Below are positions 9,046-17,382 of a stretch of 64,000 nt of DNA, one piece after another. The DNA comes from Paraburkholderia guartelaensis (GTDB taxonomy: Bacteria; Pseudomonadota; Gammaproteobacteria; Burkholderiales; Burkholderiaceae). Positions within the stretch are counted from its first letter, which is position 1. Each line of letters opens with the position of its first letter. The DNA lies in NCBI RefSeq assembly GCF_004353905.1, contig NZ_SMOD01000005.1, positions 274,252 through 338,251 on the forward strand, in the 5' to 3' direction. A program made the translations under genes and the position numbers. The notes below the pieces were generated by a model. It did not search any database, was not told the DNA's origin, and was given only the letters and a program-made list of their open reading frames with translations.

Positions 9046-10005
9046 TCACGCGGCGCTCACGCGCGCCTTGCGCGTCGAGACCTGCGCTTCCGGCGCGCGT
9101 TTCACGGTCCAGTAGACGATGCGCAACTCGCCCTCGAACGTTTCGACGAGCGCGGAAAGGCTCTCCACCCAGTCGCCGTCGTTGCAGTACAGGATGCCGT
9201 CGATGTCGCGGATCTCGGCCTTGTGGATGTGGCCGCAGACCACGCCGTCGCAGCCGCGGCGGCGCGCTTCGTCGGTCATCACGCGCTCGAACGAGGAGAT
9301 GAAGTTCACCGCGTTCTTGACCTGATGCTTGAGGTACTGCGAGAGCGACCAGTACTGGAAGCCGAGCTTCGCGCGTACGCGGTTGAACCAGCGGTTGAGC
9401 AGCAGGATCAGCGTGTAGGCCGAGTCGCCGAGATAGGCGAGCCACTTGGCATGCTGGATCACGCCGTCGAAGAGATCGCCGTGCACGACCCACAGGCGCT
9501 TGCCGGTGAGCGTCGTGTGAAACGCTTCCTCGCGCACGTGGATGTCGCCGAAGGCGAGATTGCAGAACTGGCGCGCGCTCTCGTCGTGGTTGCCCGGGAT
9601 GTAGATGACCTGGGTGCCCTTACGTGCCTTGCGCAATACCTTTTGCACGACGTCGTTGTGCGCCTGCGGCCAGTACCAGCCCTTTTTCAACTGCCAGCCG
9701 TCGATGATGTCGCCCACGAGGTACAGATACTCCGACTCGTTGTGGCGCAGAAAATCGAGCAGATACGACGCCTGACAGCCGCCCGTGCCGAGATGGATAT
9801 CGGAGAGCCAGATCGTGCGGTAGCGGGTGGGGTCGGGATGATCGTCGTCGTGGGGGCCGGTGGAGGGGGCGTCGTCGATCGACGAGGGTGGCAGGGGCGG
9901 GACGGGAAAGGTGGCTCCGCCGGGGGACGGGTGGAACGTGGCGGAGTCGGTGCCTCGTCCGGTGGTCTGCCGGAACAGGGTGGTCGCAGACGTCTTTTGG
10001 GCCAT
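9046..10005 (-). CDS. Metallophosphoesterase, PlcP/LpxH-like (COG2908 type)
   Basis: Binuclear-metal phosphoesterase of 319 residues. Metal ligands are complete: Asp69-x-His71, GDIID (98-102), GNHDE (138-142), the HGDLFD segment (175-180) and GHIH (258-261). Such proteins are usually annotated UDP-2,3-diacylglucosamine hydrolase, but the same family contains PlcP, the phospholipase C that breaks down phospholipids under phosphate limitation. I prefer PlcP because of the glycosyltransferase and diacylglycerol kinase downstream and the PHO box upstream. ATG 10005 is chosen because earlier starts (GTG 10071, ATG 10062) would put the PHO box inside the coding sequence; there is no good Shine-Dalgarno for any of them. 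The first 60 residues are unconserved-looking and Pro-rich. Confidence 0.82.
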   Translation of the reverse strand: MAQKTSATTLFRQTTGRGTDSATFHPSPGGATFPVPPLPPSSIDDAPSTGPHDDDHPDPTRYRTIWLSDIHLGTGGCQASYLLDFLRHNESEYLYLVGDIIDGWQLKKGWYWPQAHNDVVQKVLRKARKGTQVIYIPGNHDESARQFCNLAFGDIHVREEAFHTTLTGKRLWVVHGDLFDGVIQHAKWLAYLGDSAYTLILLLNRWFNRVRAKLGFQYWSLSQYLKHQVKNAVNFISSFERVMTDEARRRGCDGVVCGHIHKAEIRDIDGILYCNDGDWVESLSALVETFEGELRIVYWTVKRAPEAQVSTRKARVSAA

Positions 10006-10049
10006 GGCGCGCGCGGCAGGTTGTAATACGCGCATTGCGCCATGCCGCC

Positions 10050-10067
10050 GTGACGGCAACATGACAG
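10050..10067 (-). promoter_or_regulatory. Candidate PHO box (PhoB site)
   Basis: Read on the minus strand the site is CTGTCAT, four bases, CCGTCAC: two 7-base direct repeats at 11-base period. Compared with the classical PhoB half-site CTGTCA(T/C) the first is perfect and the second has one mismatch. It lies 44 bases upstream of the chosen start of the PlcP-like gene. A TATTAC at 10023-10028 (minus strand) 21 bases downstream could be the -10 element. Binding by PhoB is inferred from the match and from the lipid-remodelling genes it precedes. Confidence 0.65.
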
Positions 10068-10147
10068 TCACGAGAAGGTCTCGTTACGCAGTCCCAGGGG
10101 TACCGTGCGGCCGCTTTTCCGGCGCGATGGGGTCTGTTGTGCGGCTG

Positions 10148-10696
10148 CTACGCCTTCGCGCGCTGTGGCGCGATTGCGACAATGCGCGTGCCCGCAATGC
10201 GGTCGTGAAGGAACTGGCGGTCGTGCGAGAAGCGGGCACTCGCGGCCCAGATCACGAACCAGAGGGCAACGAGCACAAGCGTGTGTGGAATCGAAAGATT
10301 GAGCAGCGGATGCAGTACGAGCGGCGGCAGGAACCAGAGCCACGCCGCGAGGTAGCGCAGCGTCGCGCGCGCGATCGTGGGCGGCTCGCCGTCCGGGCCG
10401 ACTACACGCAGGCGCCAGGTCTTCATCGGCAGCGTCTGCCCGCCCTTGTGCCAGAAGCCGACGAAGTACGCGCCAACCACGAAGATGATCCAGACCGCCA
10501 TCGCGTTGTGATGCGTGTAGCCATTGCGCTGCTGCAGGACGAGGCTGAACGCGAGCCCCGCGGCGAAGACGACGCCGAAGAGCAGCACGCTTTCGTAGAC
10601 GAACGCGGCGAGGCGGCGGCGAATCGAAACGGGCGCGGGTTCAACCGGGGAGACGGCGGCGGACGGCAGGGCGGCGGCTTGGGCGCTTTCGGACAC
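10148..10696 (-). CDS. RDD family membrane protein
   Basis: Inner-membrane protein of 182 residues with the RDD fold: a proline-rich start, membrane helices near 30-53, 67-86 and 120-150, and the family's signature polar positions (RRRLAAFVYES at 26-36, HKGGQTLPMKTWRLRVV around 83-99, and a late HDRIAGTRIV). RDD proteins are poorly defined; a few act in sodium/proton exchange. It is the last gene of the row that starts with the sigma factor and is followed by the divergent-in-time PlcP module with about 80 bases between. Confidence 0.88.
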   Translation of the reverse strand: MSESAQAAALPSAAVSPVEPAPVSIRRRLAAFVYESVLLFGVVFAAGLAFSLVLQQRNGYTHHNAMAVWIIFVVGAYFVGFWHKGGQTLPMKTWRLRVVGPDGEPPTIARATLRYLAAWLWFLPPLVLHPLLNLSIPHTLVLVALWFVIWAASARFSHDRQFLHDRIAGTRIVAIAPQRAKA

Positions 10697-10812
10697 GATG
10701 GCGTCGGTTCAGGGACGGGACGTCCGAAGCATAACCTCGAAAACGCGCGCGGCGAAATGCCGGAACGCCGCGGCGGGGTGAACGGCGTGCGCGCGAGCGC
10801 CTGGGTGAGGTT

Positions 10813-11640
10813 TCAGGAGCCCTTGAACGCCGCGGGTGCTTCGGCGGGCGAGACAGGGATGGGCGTGGCGGGTACGAAGCTGCCGGCGGCGGGAATGCCC
10901 GACGCAAACGACGAAGCCACCGCCGGCTCGCTCGGCGCGCCGGGCTCTGCGGGCGCGAGACCCGAGCCCGTGCTGCTCGCGCCGGCCGCGCCCGATGCCC
11001 CGGTCACGCCTGGGGGCGCATGCGGCAGGCCGCGGTGATCGCGCTCGTTGACGAGGCGCTGGATATCGCGAATCTCGCTCTTGTTGCCGCTGGGCGGGGC
11101 GCTCACGACGGTGGGCCGGCGCTTGTGCTCGCTCGCGGCAAGGCGCTCTTTCTGCTCTTCGGGGAGTTGCTGGTAGGCCTTCCAGGCGCGCTGGCGCGCC
11201 TGCGCCGGCAATTCCTTGGAAACCTGGTAGTTTTCGCGCGCGACGCGCCGCTGCTCCGGCGTCATGCCGACCCATTCCGACATGCGCTCATGCAGGCGCT
11301 TCTGTGCTTCGGGCGACATCTTCGGGTAACGCGCGGCGATTTTCAGCCATTTTCGCTTGCGCTCGTCGCTGAAGCGGTCCCATTCGACGGCAAACGGCGC
11401 GAGCGCGACGTGCTGGGCGTCGGTCAGATGCGTCCACGCGAGCGGATCGGTCTGGCCGGGCAACGGCGCGAACGCGTTCGTGATGGGATTGTCGACCGAG
11501 GGCGCTTTCGCCTGCACGGGCGCGCCAGCGGTGTTTTCGCCGGTGGGCTCGGGGTGAAAGCGCGGGTAGGTCGCCACATACGACACGACTGCCGCGACCA
11601 CACATCCAATGACAACGGCCAGGCCGCGCTTGTAACTCAC
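10813..11640 (-). CDS. DUF3106 domain protein, membrane-anchored
   Basis: Protein of 275 residues with an N-terminal hydrophobic anchor at about 5-24, a Pro/Thr/Ala linker, and a helical, arginine-rich DUF3106 region at about 65-165 (APFAVEWDRFSDERKRKWL, MSPEAQKRLHERMSEW, MTPEQRRVARENY). The repeated M(S/T)PE(A/E)Q(K/R)R pattern resembles the LTxxQ motifs of CpxP/ZraP-like periplasmic stress proteins, though that is a resemblance by eye. The C-terminal 80 residues are Ala/Pro/Ser-rich and low in complexity. It follows the sigma factor and DUF3619 genes, gap 27 bases, so likely one operon. Confidence 0.85.
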   Translation of the reverse strand: MSYKRGLAVVIGCVVAAVVSYVATYPRFHPEPTGENTAGAPVQAKAPSVDNPITNAFAPLPGQTDPLAWTHLTDAQHVALAPFAVEWDRFSDERKRKWLKIAARYPKMSPEAQKRLHERMSEWVGMTPEQRRVARENYQVSKELPAQARQRAWKAYQQLPEEQKERLAASEHKRRPTVVSAPPSGNKSEIRDIQRLVNERDHRGLPHAPPGVTGASGAAGASSTGSGLAPAEPGAPSEPAVASSFASGIPAAGSFVPATPIPVSPAEAPAAFKGS

Positions 11641-11667
11641 CCCGTCAGTCTCCTGCTCAGAAATTCC

Positions 11668-12096
11668 TTAGTGCGCGCGCGTCAGATACGCGTTGAACCC
11701 GTGATCGAGGTAGGCCGTGAGCGGCAGGTCGTCGCTCAGCATGGCCGCGTCGATATCGGCGAGTTCAGCGGTGCGTTGCTGATCTTCGAAGTACGCGATG
11801 GCAAAGAGGCCCGCCACGAGCGCCGCGAGCGGCCAGGCGAGCGCGAAGCGGGCGAGCGCCGAACGGCGCCGCGCGGGCAGGTGCCTCGGCGCGCCGGACA
11901 TGCTGCCGACGCCGGCCGCGGCAAGGGCCGGTGCGCGCACGAGCACGACCTCGGCCTTTTTGTGGGCGAGTGCGGTCTTGCGCGCGGCGGCGAGTCGGGC
12001 GGTGGTACCAGCGGGCAGGTTGGCGGCGCTCTCGTCGAGCGCACGACGCATTTCCCGCACGAACTCTAGTTCTTTATTTTCGAGGGCGGAGCTCAT
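11668..12096 (-). CDS. DUF3619 family protein, single membrane helix (possible anti-sigma factor)
   Basis: Protein of 142 residues with a soluble N-terminal part rich in basic and acidic helices (ELEFVREMRRALDES), one membrane helix at about 83-103 and a short acidic C-terminal tail. Its ATG overlaps the sigma factor stop as ATGA (12093-12096), so the two are translationally coupled. Small one-helix proteins coupled to ECF sigma genes are often anti-sigma factors; here this is inference, since I see no ZAS zinc motif. The open frame continues far upstream in an unrelated reading of the sigma gene, so the ATG at 12096 was chosen by coupling. Confidence 0.82.
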   Translation of the reverse strand: MSSALENKELEFVREMRRALDESAANLPAGTTARLAAARKTALAHKKAEVVLVRAPALAAAGVGSMSGAPRHLPARRRSALARFALAWPLAALVAGLFAIAYFEDQQRTAELADIDAAMLSDDLPLTAYLDHGFNAYLTRAH

Positions 12097-12656
12097 AGGG
12101 TGATTCCTTTGGCCTTGAGCGCTTGAGCCAGCGTGTGGGTGGCCCGCGAGCAGTGCGTTTTCACGCTGCCTTCGGAGCAGCCCATTGCGGCGGCGGTCTC
12201 GGCGACATCCATATCCTCCCAGTAACGCATCAGAAACGCCTCCCGTTGACGTGCCGGTAATTTCTGGATTTCGTCGTCGATCATCTGAAGCACCTGGGCG
12301 CGCTCGATCTGCTGTTCGCTGCTCTCGGCGCCAGCCGTGCCCTGTTCCGCCTCGAAGGTCTCGAGGGGGTCGAACTCCTCGTCTTCGGAATTGCCGAGCG
12401 ACGAAAACAGGCTCACCCACGTATTGCGTACTTTCTGCCGACGAAAATAGTCGTGCATCGTATTTTGCAAAATACGCTGAAAGAGCAGGGGGAGTTCTGC
12501 GGCCGGGCGGTCTCCGTATTTTTCCGCGAGCTTGATCATCGCGTCCTGCACGATGTCGAGCGAGGCGTCGTCGTCCCTTACGGCGTAGACCGTCTGCTTG
12601 AACGCGCGTCTTTCGACGCCCGCCAGAAAGTCGGCGAGTTCCTTGTCTGATGCCAT
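12093..12656 (-). CDS. ECF-type RNA polymerase sigma factor
   Basis: Sigma-70 family factor of 187 residues with regions 2 and 4 only. Region 2 is at about 10-80 (DDDASLDIVQDAMIKLAEKY, LLFQRILQNTMHDYFRRQK), then an acidic linker of about 40 residues (GNSEDEEFDPLETF), then region 4 at 120-180 with LPARQREAFLMRYWEDM and the helix-turn-helix ETAAAMGCSEGSVKTH. It heads a minus-strand operon with DUF3619, DUF3106 and RDD genes. Target promoters are unknown. A single good ATG at 12656 starts it; the 398-base spacer to ilvI on the other side holds the divergent promoters. Confidence 0.93.
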   Translation of the reverse strand: MASDKELADFLAGVERRAFKQTVYAVRDDDASLDIVQDAMIKLAEKYGDRPAAELPLLFQRILQNTMHDYFRRQKVRNTWVSLFSSLGNSEDEEFDPLETFEAEQGTAGAESSEQQIERAQVLQMIDDEIQKLPARQREAFLMRYWEDMDVAETAAAMGCSEGSVKTHCSRATHTLAQALKAKGITL

Positions 12657-12878
12657 CCGTTGCAGGGCGCCGCCGCCAGCGTACGCGTAATCGTTCGAAA
12701 AATGTCGTAAAACTCGCGGATCCTAGCAAATTTTCGCGCCGACAGGGTAGCGGGAAGGCTATGAGAATGCTTCGCATCATGGATGCGCCTACCCTGGTGG
12801 CTTGCCTGCCGGCTCCTGGCCGACGCCGCGAGGCGTGCGCGCTGTCGCAACGTTCGTGCCCGCTTTCTCATTAATTGC

Positions 12879-12907
12879 TTGACCGAAAGGCATCGAGCCG
12901 CTATCTT
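12879..12907 (+). promoter_or_regulatory. Candidate sigma-70 promoter for ilvI
   Basis: TTGACC (12879-12884) and TATCTT (12902-12907) with a 17-base spacer, in the divergent region between the sigma factor and ilvI. It would give a 5' leader of about 140 bases. Apart from this promoter and the small ORF at 12945, I see nothing else definite in the 398-base gap. Confidence 0.5.
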
Positions 12908-12944
12908 CGACGGTTCGCAACATAAGTGACTTGTCTCAATTCGG

Positions 12945-13055
12945 ATGTGGCCCAAGAAGCTCATCTGTCAACTGGACGCGCCGCTTGAACCCGAGCCACA
13001 AGCCCGGCAGAGAGCACCCGATCAATTTTTTGCCGAAAATTCGAAAGGTCAATGA
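12945..13055 (+). CDS. Candidate 36-codon upstream ORF overlapping the ilvI start
   Basis: An open frame of 36 codons begins at ATG 12945 inside the predicted ilvI leader and ends at TGA 13053-13055, interleaved with the tandem ATGs of ilvI (ATGATG at 13052-13057). It reads MWPKKLICQLDAP at the start and has no run of Leu, Ile or Val codons, so it is not a classical attenuator peptide. There is no convincing Shine-Dalgarno. The exact stop/start overlap suggests translational coupling, but chance cannot be excluded. Confidence 0.25.
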   Translation: MWPKKLICQLDAPLEPEPQARQRAPDQFFAENSKGQ

Positions 13056-14830
13056 TGAACATGCCCAGCGCGGAATTCTCCACGTCGGTCCCCCCTTCGC
13101 AAGAATCTGACCCTCAAGCTAATACCTCCATCGGCGGAACCGTGCTGATGAAGGCGCTCGCGGACGAGCAGGTCGAATTCATCTGGGGCTATCCCGGCGG
13201 CTCGGTGCTCTACATTTACGACGAGCTGTACAAGCAGGACAAGATTCAGCACGTTCTCGTGCGCCACGAACAGGCAGCCGTACACGCGGCCGACGCCTAT
13301 GCGCGTTCGACCGGTAATGTCGGCGTGTGTCTCGTGACCTCGGGGCCTGGCGTCACCAATGCGGTGACGGGCATCGCGACGGCCTACATGGACTCGATCC
13401 CGATGGTGATCATCAGCGGCCAGGTGCCTACCGCCGCGATTGGTCAAGACGCCTTCCAGGAGTGCGACACGGTCGGCATCACGCGTCCCTGCGTGAAGCA
13501 CAACTTCCTCGTGAAGGACGTGCGCGACCTCGCCGCCACCGTCAAGAAAGCTTTCTACATTGCGCGCACCGGCCGTCCCGGCCCTGTGCTGATCGACATT
13601 CCGAAGGATGTGTCGAAGACGCCGTGCACGTATGAACCGATCAAAAACGTCACGCTGCGTTCGTACAATCCGGTCACCAAGGGCCACTCGGGGCAGATCC
13701 GCAAGGCGGTGTCGCTGCTCCTCTCGGCCAAGCGTCCGTATATCTACACCGGCGGCGGCATCATCCTCGCGGATGCGTCGCGCGAACTGAACCAGTTCGC
13801 GGACCTGCTCGGCTACCCGGTCACGAACACGCTGATGGGTCTGGGCGGCTACCGCGCGAGCGACCGCAAGTTCCTCGGCATGCTCGGCATGCACGGCACC
13901 TACGAAGCCAACATGGCGATGCAGCACTGCGACGTGCTGATCGCGATCGGTGCGCGCTTCGACGACCGTGTGATCGGCGATCCGGCGCACTTCGCCTCGC
14001 GTCCGCGCAAGATCATTCACATCGACATCGACCCGTCGTCCATCTCGAAGCGCGTGAAGGTCGATATCCCCATCGTCGGCGACGTGAAGGAAGTGCTCAA
14101 GGAACTCATCGAGCAGCTTCAGCACGCCGATCACGGCCCGGATACGGCCGCGCTCGCCGACTGGTGGAAGGACATCGAAAGCTGGCGCGAGAAGAACTGC
14201 CTGAAGTTCGACCGTTCGAGCGAGATCATCAAGCCGCAGTACGTGGTGGAGAAGGCGTGGGAACTCACGGGCGGCAACGCGTTCGTGTGCTCGGACGTGG
14301 GCCAGCACCAGATGTGGGCCGCGCAGTTCTACCGCTTCAACCAGCCGCGCCGCTGGATCAACTCCGGTGGCCTCGGCACGATGGGCTTTGGCCTGCCGGC
14401 GGCGATGGGCGTGAAGATGGCGCACCCGGACGACGACGTGCTGTGCATCACGGGCGAAGGCTCGATCCAGATGTGCATTCAGGAGCTGTCGACCTGCAAG
14501 CAGTACGACACGCCCGTGAAGATCATTTCGCTCAATAACCGCTACCTCGGCATGGTCCGCCAGTGGCAGCAGATCGAATACAGCAAGCGCTATTCGCATT
14601 CGTATATGGATGCGCTGCCTGACTTCGTGAAGCTCGCCGAAGCGTACGGCCACGTCGGCATGCGGATCGAAAAGACGGCGGACGTCGAGCCGGCGCTCAA
14701 GGAAGCGCTGCGTTTGAAGGACCGCACGGTGTTCCTCGATTTCCAGACCGACCCTTCCGAAAACGTCTGGCCGATGGTACAGGCCGGCAAGGGCATCACC
14801 GAGATGCTGCTCGGCTCGGAAGACCTGTAA
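13055..14830 (+). CDS. ilvI: Acetolactate synthase large (catalytic) subunit
   Basis: Thiamine-diphosphate enzyme that condenses pyruvate with pyruvate or 2-oxobutyrate, the first common step of valine, leucine and isoleucine synthesis; works as a complex with the small subunit encoded next. 591 residues, normal length. Visible: WGYPGGSVLYIYDEL near 45-58, the catalytic glutamate in VRHEQAAVHAADAYA (about residue 72), and the cofactor-metal motif beginning GEGSIQM near 468 and ending in NNRYLGM. ATG 13055 is preferred to 13052 because AAAGG ends six bases before it. Also named ilvB in other schemes. Operon with ilvN and ilvC; likely controlled through its 140-base leader. Confidence 0.96.
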   Translation: MNMPSAEFSTSVPPSQESDPQANTSIGGTVLMKALADEQVEFIWGYPGGSVLYIYDELYKQDKIQHVLVRHEQAAVHAADAYARSTGNVGVCLVTSGPGVTNAVTGIATAYMDSIPMVIISGQVPTAAIGQDAFQECDTVGITRPCVKHNFLVKDVRDLAATVKKAFYIARTGRPGPVLIDIPKDVSKTPCTYEPIKNVTLRSYNPVTKGHSGQIRKAVSLLLSAKRPYIYTGGGIILADASRELNQFADLLGYPVTNTLMGLGGYRASDRKFLGMLGMHGTYEANMAMQHCDVLIAIGARFDDRVIGDPAHFASRPRKIIHIDIDPSSISKRVKVDIPIVGDVKEVLKELIEQLQHADHGPDTAALADWWKDIESWREKNCLKFDRSSEIIKPQYVVEKAWELTGGNAFVCSDVGQHQMWAAQFYRFNQPRRWINSGGLGTMGFGLPAAMGVKMAHPDDDVLCITGEGSIQMCIQELSTCKQYDTPVKIISLNNRYLGMVRQWQQIEYSKRYSHSYMDALPDFVKLAEAYGHVGMRIEKTADVEPALKEALRLKDRTVFLDFQTDPSENVWPMVQAGKGITEMLLGSEDL

Positions 14831-14945
14831 CGGTATTTGCACGGCGCCGTTTCGACCTCGCGCGGCGCGCGTCCACACAAGGGGCGCGCGGGTTCGCGGG
14901 GAAGGGCGGCAGCCACCCAAAACTGGATAAATCGCGGATCACATC

Positions 14946-15437
14946 ATGAGACACATTATTTCCGTTCTGCTGGAAAACGAGCCGGGCGCGCTCTCGCGCG
15001 TGGTCGGCCTCTTCTCCGCACGCGGCTACAACATTGAAACCTTGACGGTGGCGCCGACCGAAGACCGTTCGCTGTCGCGCATGACCATCGTTTCCATTGG
15101 CTCGGACGACGTGATCGAACAGATCACGAAGCATCTGAACCGCCTGATCGAGGTGGTGAAAGTGGTCGACCTTACCGAGGGCGCCCACATCGAGCGCGAG
15201 CTGATGCTGATCAAGGTAAGGGCGGTCGGCAAGGAACGTGAGGAGATGAAGCGGATGGCGGATATTTTCCGCGGCCGTATCATCGATGTCACCGAAAAGA
15301 CCTACACGATCGAACTGACGGGCGCGAGCGACAAGCTCGACGCGTTCATCGAAGCGATCGATGCGACCGCGATTCTCGAAACCGTCCGTACGGGCGGCTC
15401 GGGCATTGGGCGCGGAGAGCGCATTCTGAAGGTGTGA
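14946..15437 (+). CDS. ilvN: Acetolactate synthase small (regulatory) subunit
   Basis: Regulatory partner of the catalytic subunit upstream; binds valine through its ACT domain and sets feedback inhibition. 163 residues, the usual length (IlvH/IlvN type). The N-terminal ACT domain is clear: RHIISVLLENEPGALSRVVG at 2-21, then ARGYNIETLTVAPT, and the C-terminal domain carries the MKRMADIFRGRIIDV stretch. It follows ilvI by 115 bases in the same direction and precedes ilvC by 115 bases. Confidence 0.96.
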   Translation: MRHIISVLLENEPGALSRVVGLFSARGYNIETLTVAPTEDRSLSRMTIVSIGSDDVIEQITKHLNRLIEVVKVVDLTEGAHIERELMLIKVRAVGKEREEMKRMADIFRGRIIDVTEKTYTIELTGASDKLDAFIEAIDATAILETVRTGGSGIGRGERILKV

Positions 15438-15455
15438 CCCGACCACAGTCGATCT

Positions 15456-15499
15456 TGCACCGGACTTGACCGGATGCGTCCTTAATCGCATCCGGTGCA
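15456..15499 (+). promoter_or_regulatory. Mutually exclusive hairpins in the ilvN-ilvC spacer
   Basis: One arm, CGCATCCGGTGCA (15487-15499), can pair in two ways: with ACCGGATGCG (15469-15478) as a 10-base stem with an 8-base loop, or with TGCACCGGA (15456-15464) as a 9-base stem. Neither is followed by a run of T, so this is not a plain terminator. A role in processing or in regulating ilvC relative to ilvIN is inference. Confidence 0.4.
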
Positions 15500-15513
15500 G
15501 CAAAAGCTAATAG

Positions 15514-16569
<1,056 letters not shown>

Positions 16570-16641
16570 TCTGACGGCTCAATCTGATCGCGTGTGCGGT
16601 TTTATGCCGGCACTCATCAGTTTGACTTGAGTCAGACCCGA

Positions 16642-16680
16642 AAAAGCCGCCCAGGTGGGATGAACCCTGGGCGGCTTTTG
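16642..16680 (+). terminator. Rho-independent terminator after ilvC
   Basis: Perfect 14-base stem: AAAAGCCGCCCAGG (16642-16655) pairs with CCTGGGCGGCTTTT (16666-16679), 10-base loop. It separates ilvIN-C from the phospholipid genes. Confidence 0.9.
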
Positions 16681-16716
16681 CTATCCTACGGTTTTTAAAA
16701 TAACAGCGAAGCCACC

Positions 16717-17370
16717 ATGAATTACCCTCATCCGATCATCGCGCGCGAAGGCTGGCCGTTCATCGCCATTGCGGCCGTCGTGGCGCTCTTGATCCATGCG
16801 GTCGCAGGCTTCGGACTCGCGTGGCCCTTCTGGCTGATCCTGATCTTCGTCGTTCAGTTCTTCCGCGATCCGCCGCGCCCGATTCCGAGCCAGGCCAACG
16901 CCGTGCTGTGCCCGGCGGACGGCCGCATCGTCGCCGTGGAAACCGCGCACGACCCGTATGCAAACCGTGAAGCGCTCAAGATCAGCGTGTTCATGAACGT
17001 TTTCAACGTGCACTCGCAGCGTTCGCCCGTGGACGGTGCCGTCGCCAAGGTCGAGTACTTCCCGGGCGCGTACCTGAACGCCGCCATCGACAAGGCTTCG
17101 ACCGAGAACGAGCGCAACGCCGTGGTCCTGACGATGGCCGACGGCACGACCGTCACCTCGGTGCAGATCGCGGGCCTTATTGCGCGCCGCATTCTCTGCT
17201 ACGTGCGTGCCGGTGAGCCGCTGTCGCGCGGCCAGCGCTATGGCTTCATCCGCTTCGGCTCGCGCGTCGACGTCTACCTGCCCGTGGGCAGCCGCCCGCG
17301 TGTGTCGATTGGCGAGAAGGTATCTGCCTCGTCGACGATCCTCGCCGAACTGCCGACCCAATCGGCATAA
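16717..17370 (+). CDS. psd: Phosphatidylserine decarboxylase (PSD-A type)
   Basis: Membrane-associated, pyruvoyl-dependent enzyme making phosphatidylethanolamine from phosphatidylserine. 217 residues, the short bacterial form. Two hydrophobic segments at about 15-47, then CPADGRIV (65-72), the [16 protein letters not shown] stretch (92-107) and the self-cleavage site Gly181-Ser182 in RFGSRVD, which produces the pyruvoyl group. It is followed 12 bases later by pssA, the preceding enzyme in the same pathway, so the pair forms a phosphatidylethanolamine operon. Confidence 0.95.
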   Translation: MNYPHPIIAREGWPFIAIAAVVALLIHAVAGFGLAWPFWLILIFVVQFFRDPPRPIPSQANAVLCPADGRIVAVETAHDPYANREALKISVFMNVFNVHSQRSPVDGAVAKVEYFPGAYLNAAIDKASTENERNAVVLTMADGTTVTSVQIAGLIARRILCYVRAGEPLSRGQRYGFIRFGSRVDVYLPVGSRPRVSIGEKVSASSTILAELPTQSA

Positions 17371-17382
17371 AGGAGGGCTGCG

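Noticed and set aside
9046..10005. Plain LpxH (lipid A synthesis) annotation
   Set aside because: Not excluded, but the PHO box and the glycosyltransferase and diacylglycerol kinase neighbours fit PlcP better.
10006..10071. Earlier starts (GTG 10071, ATG 10062, ATG 10035) for the PlcP-like gene
   Set aside because: The first two would include or split the PHO box; none has a ribosome binding site. ATG 10035 remains possible.
12761..12874. Short plus-strand ORF with GGGAAGG ahead of it, considered as an ilvI leader peptide
   Set aside because: It lies upstream of the best ilvI promoter (12879-12907) and has no run of branched-chain codons.
13049..14920. 623-codon open frame antisense to ilvI
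   Set aside because: Composition (His/Arg/Asp/Val-rich) is that of a high-GC shadow frame; the plus-strand gene is unmistakable.
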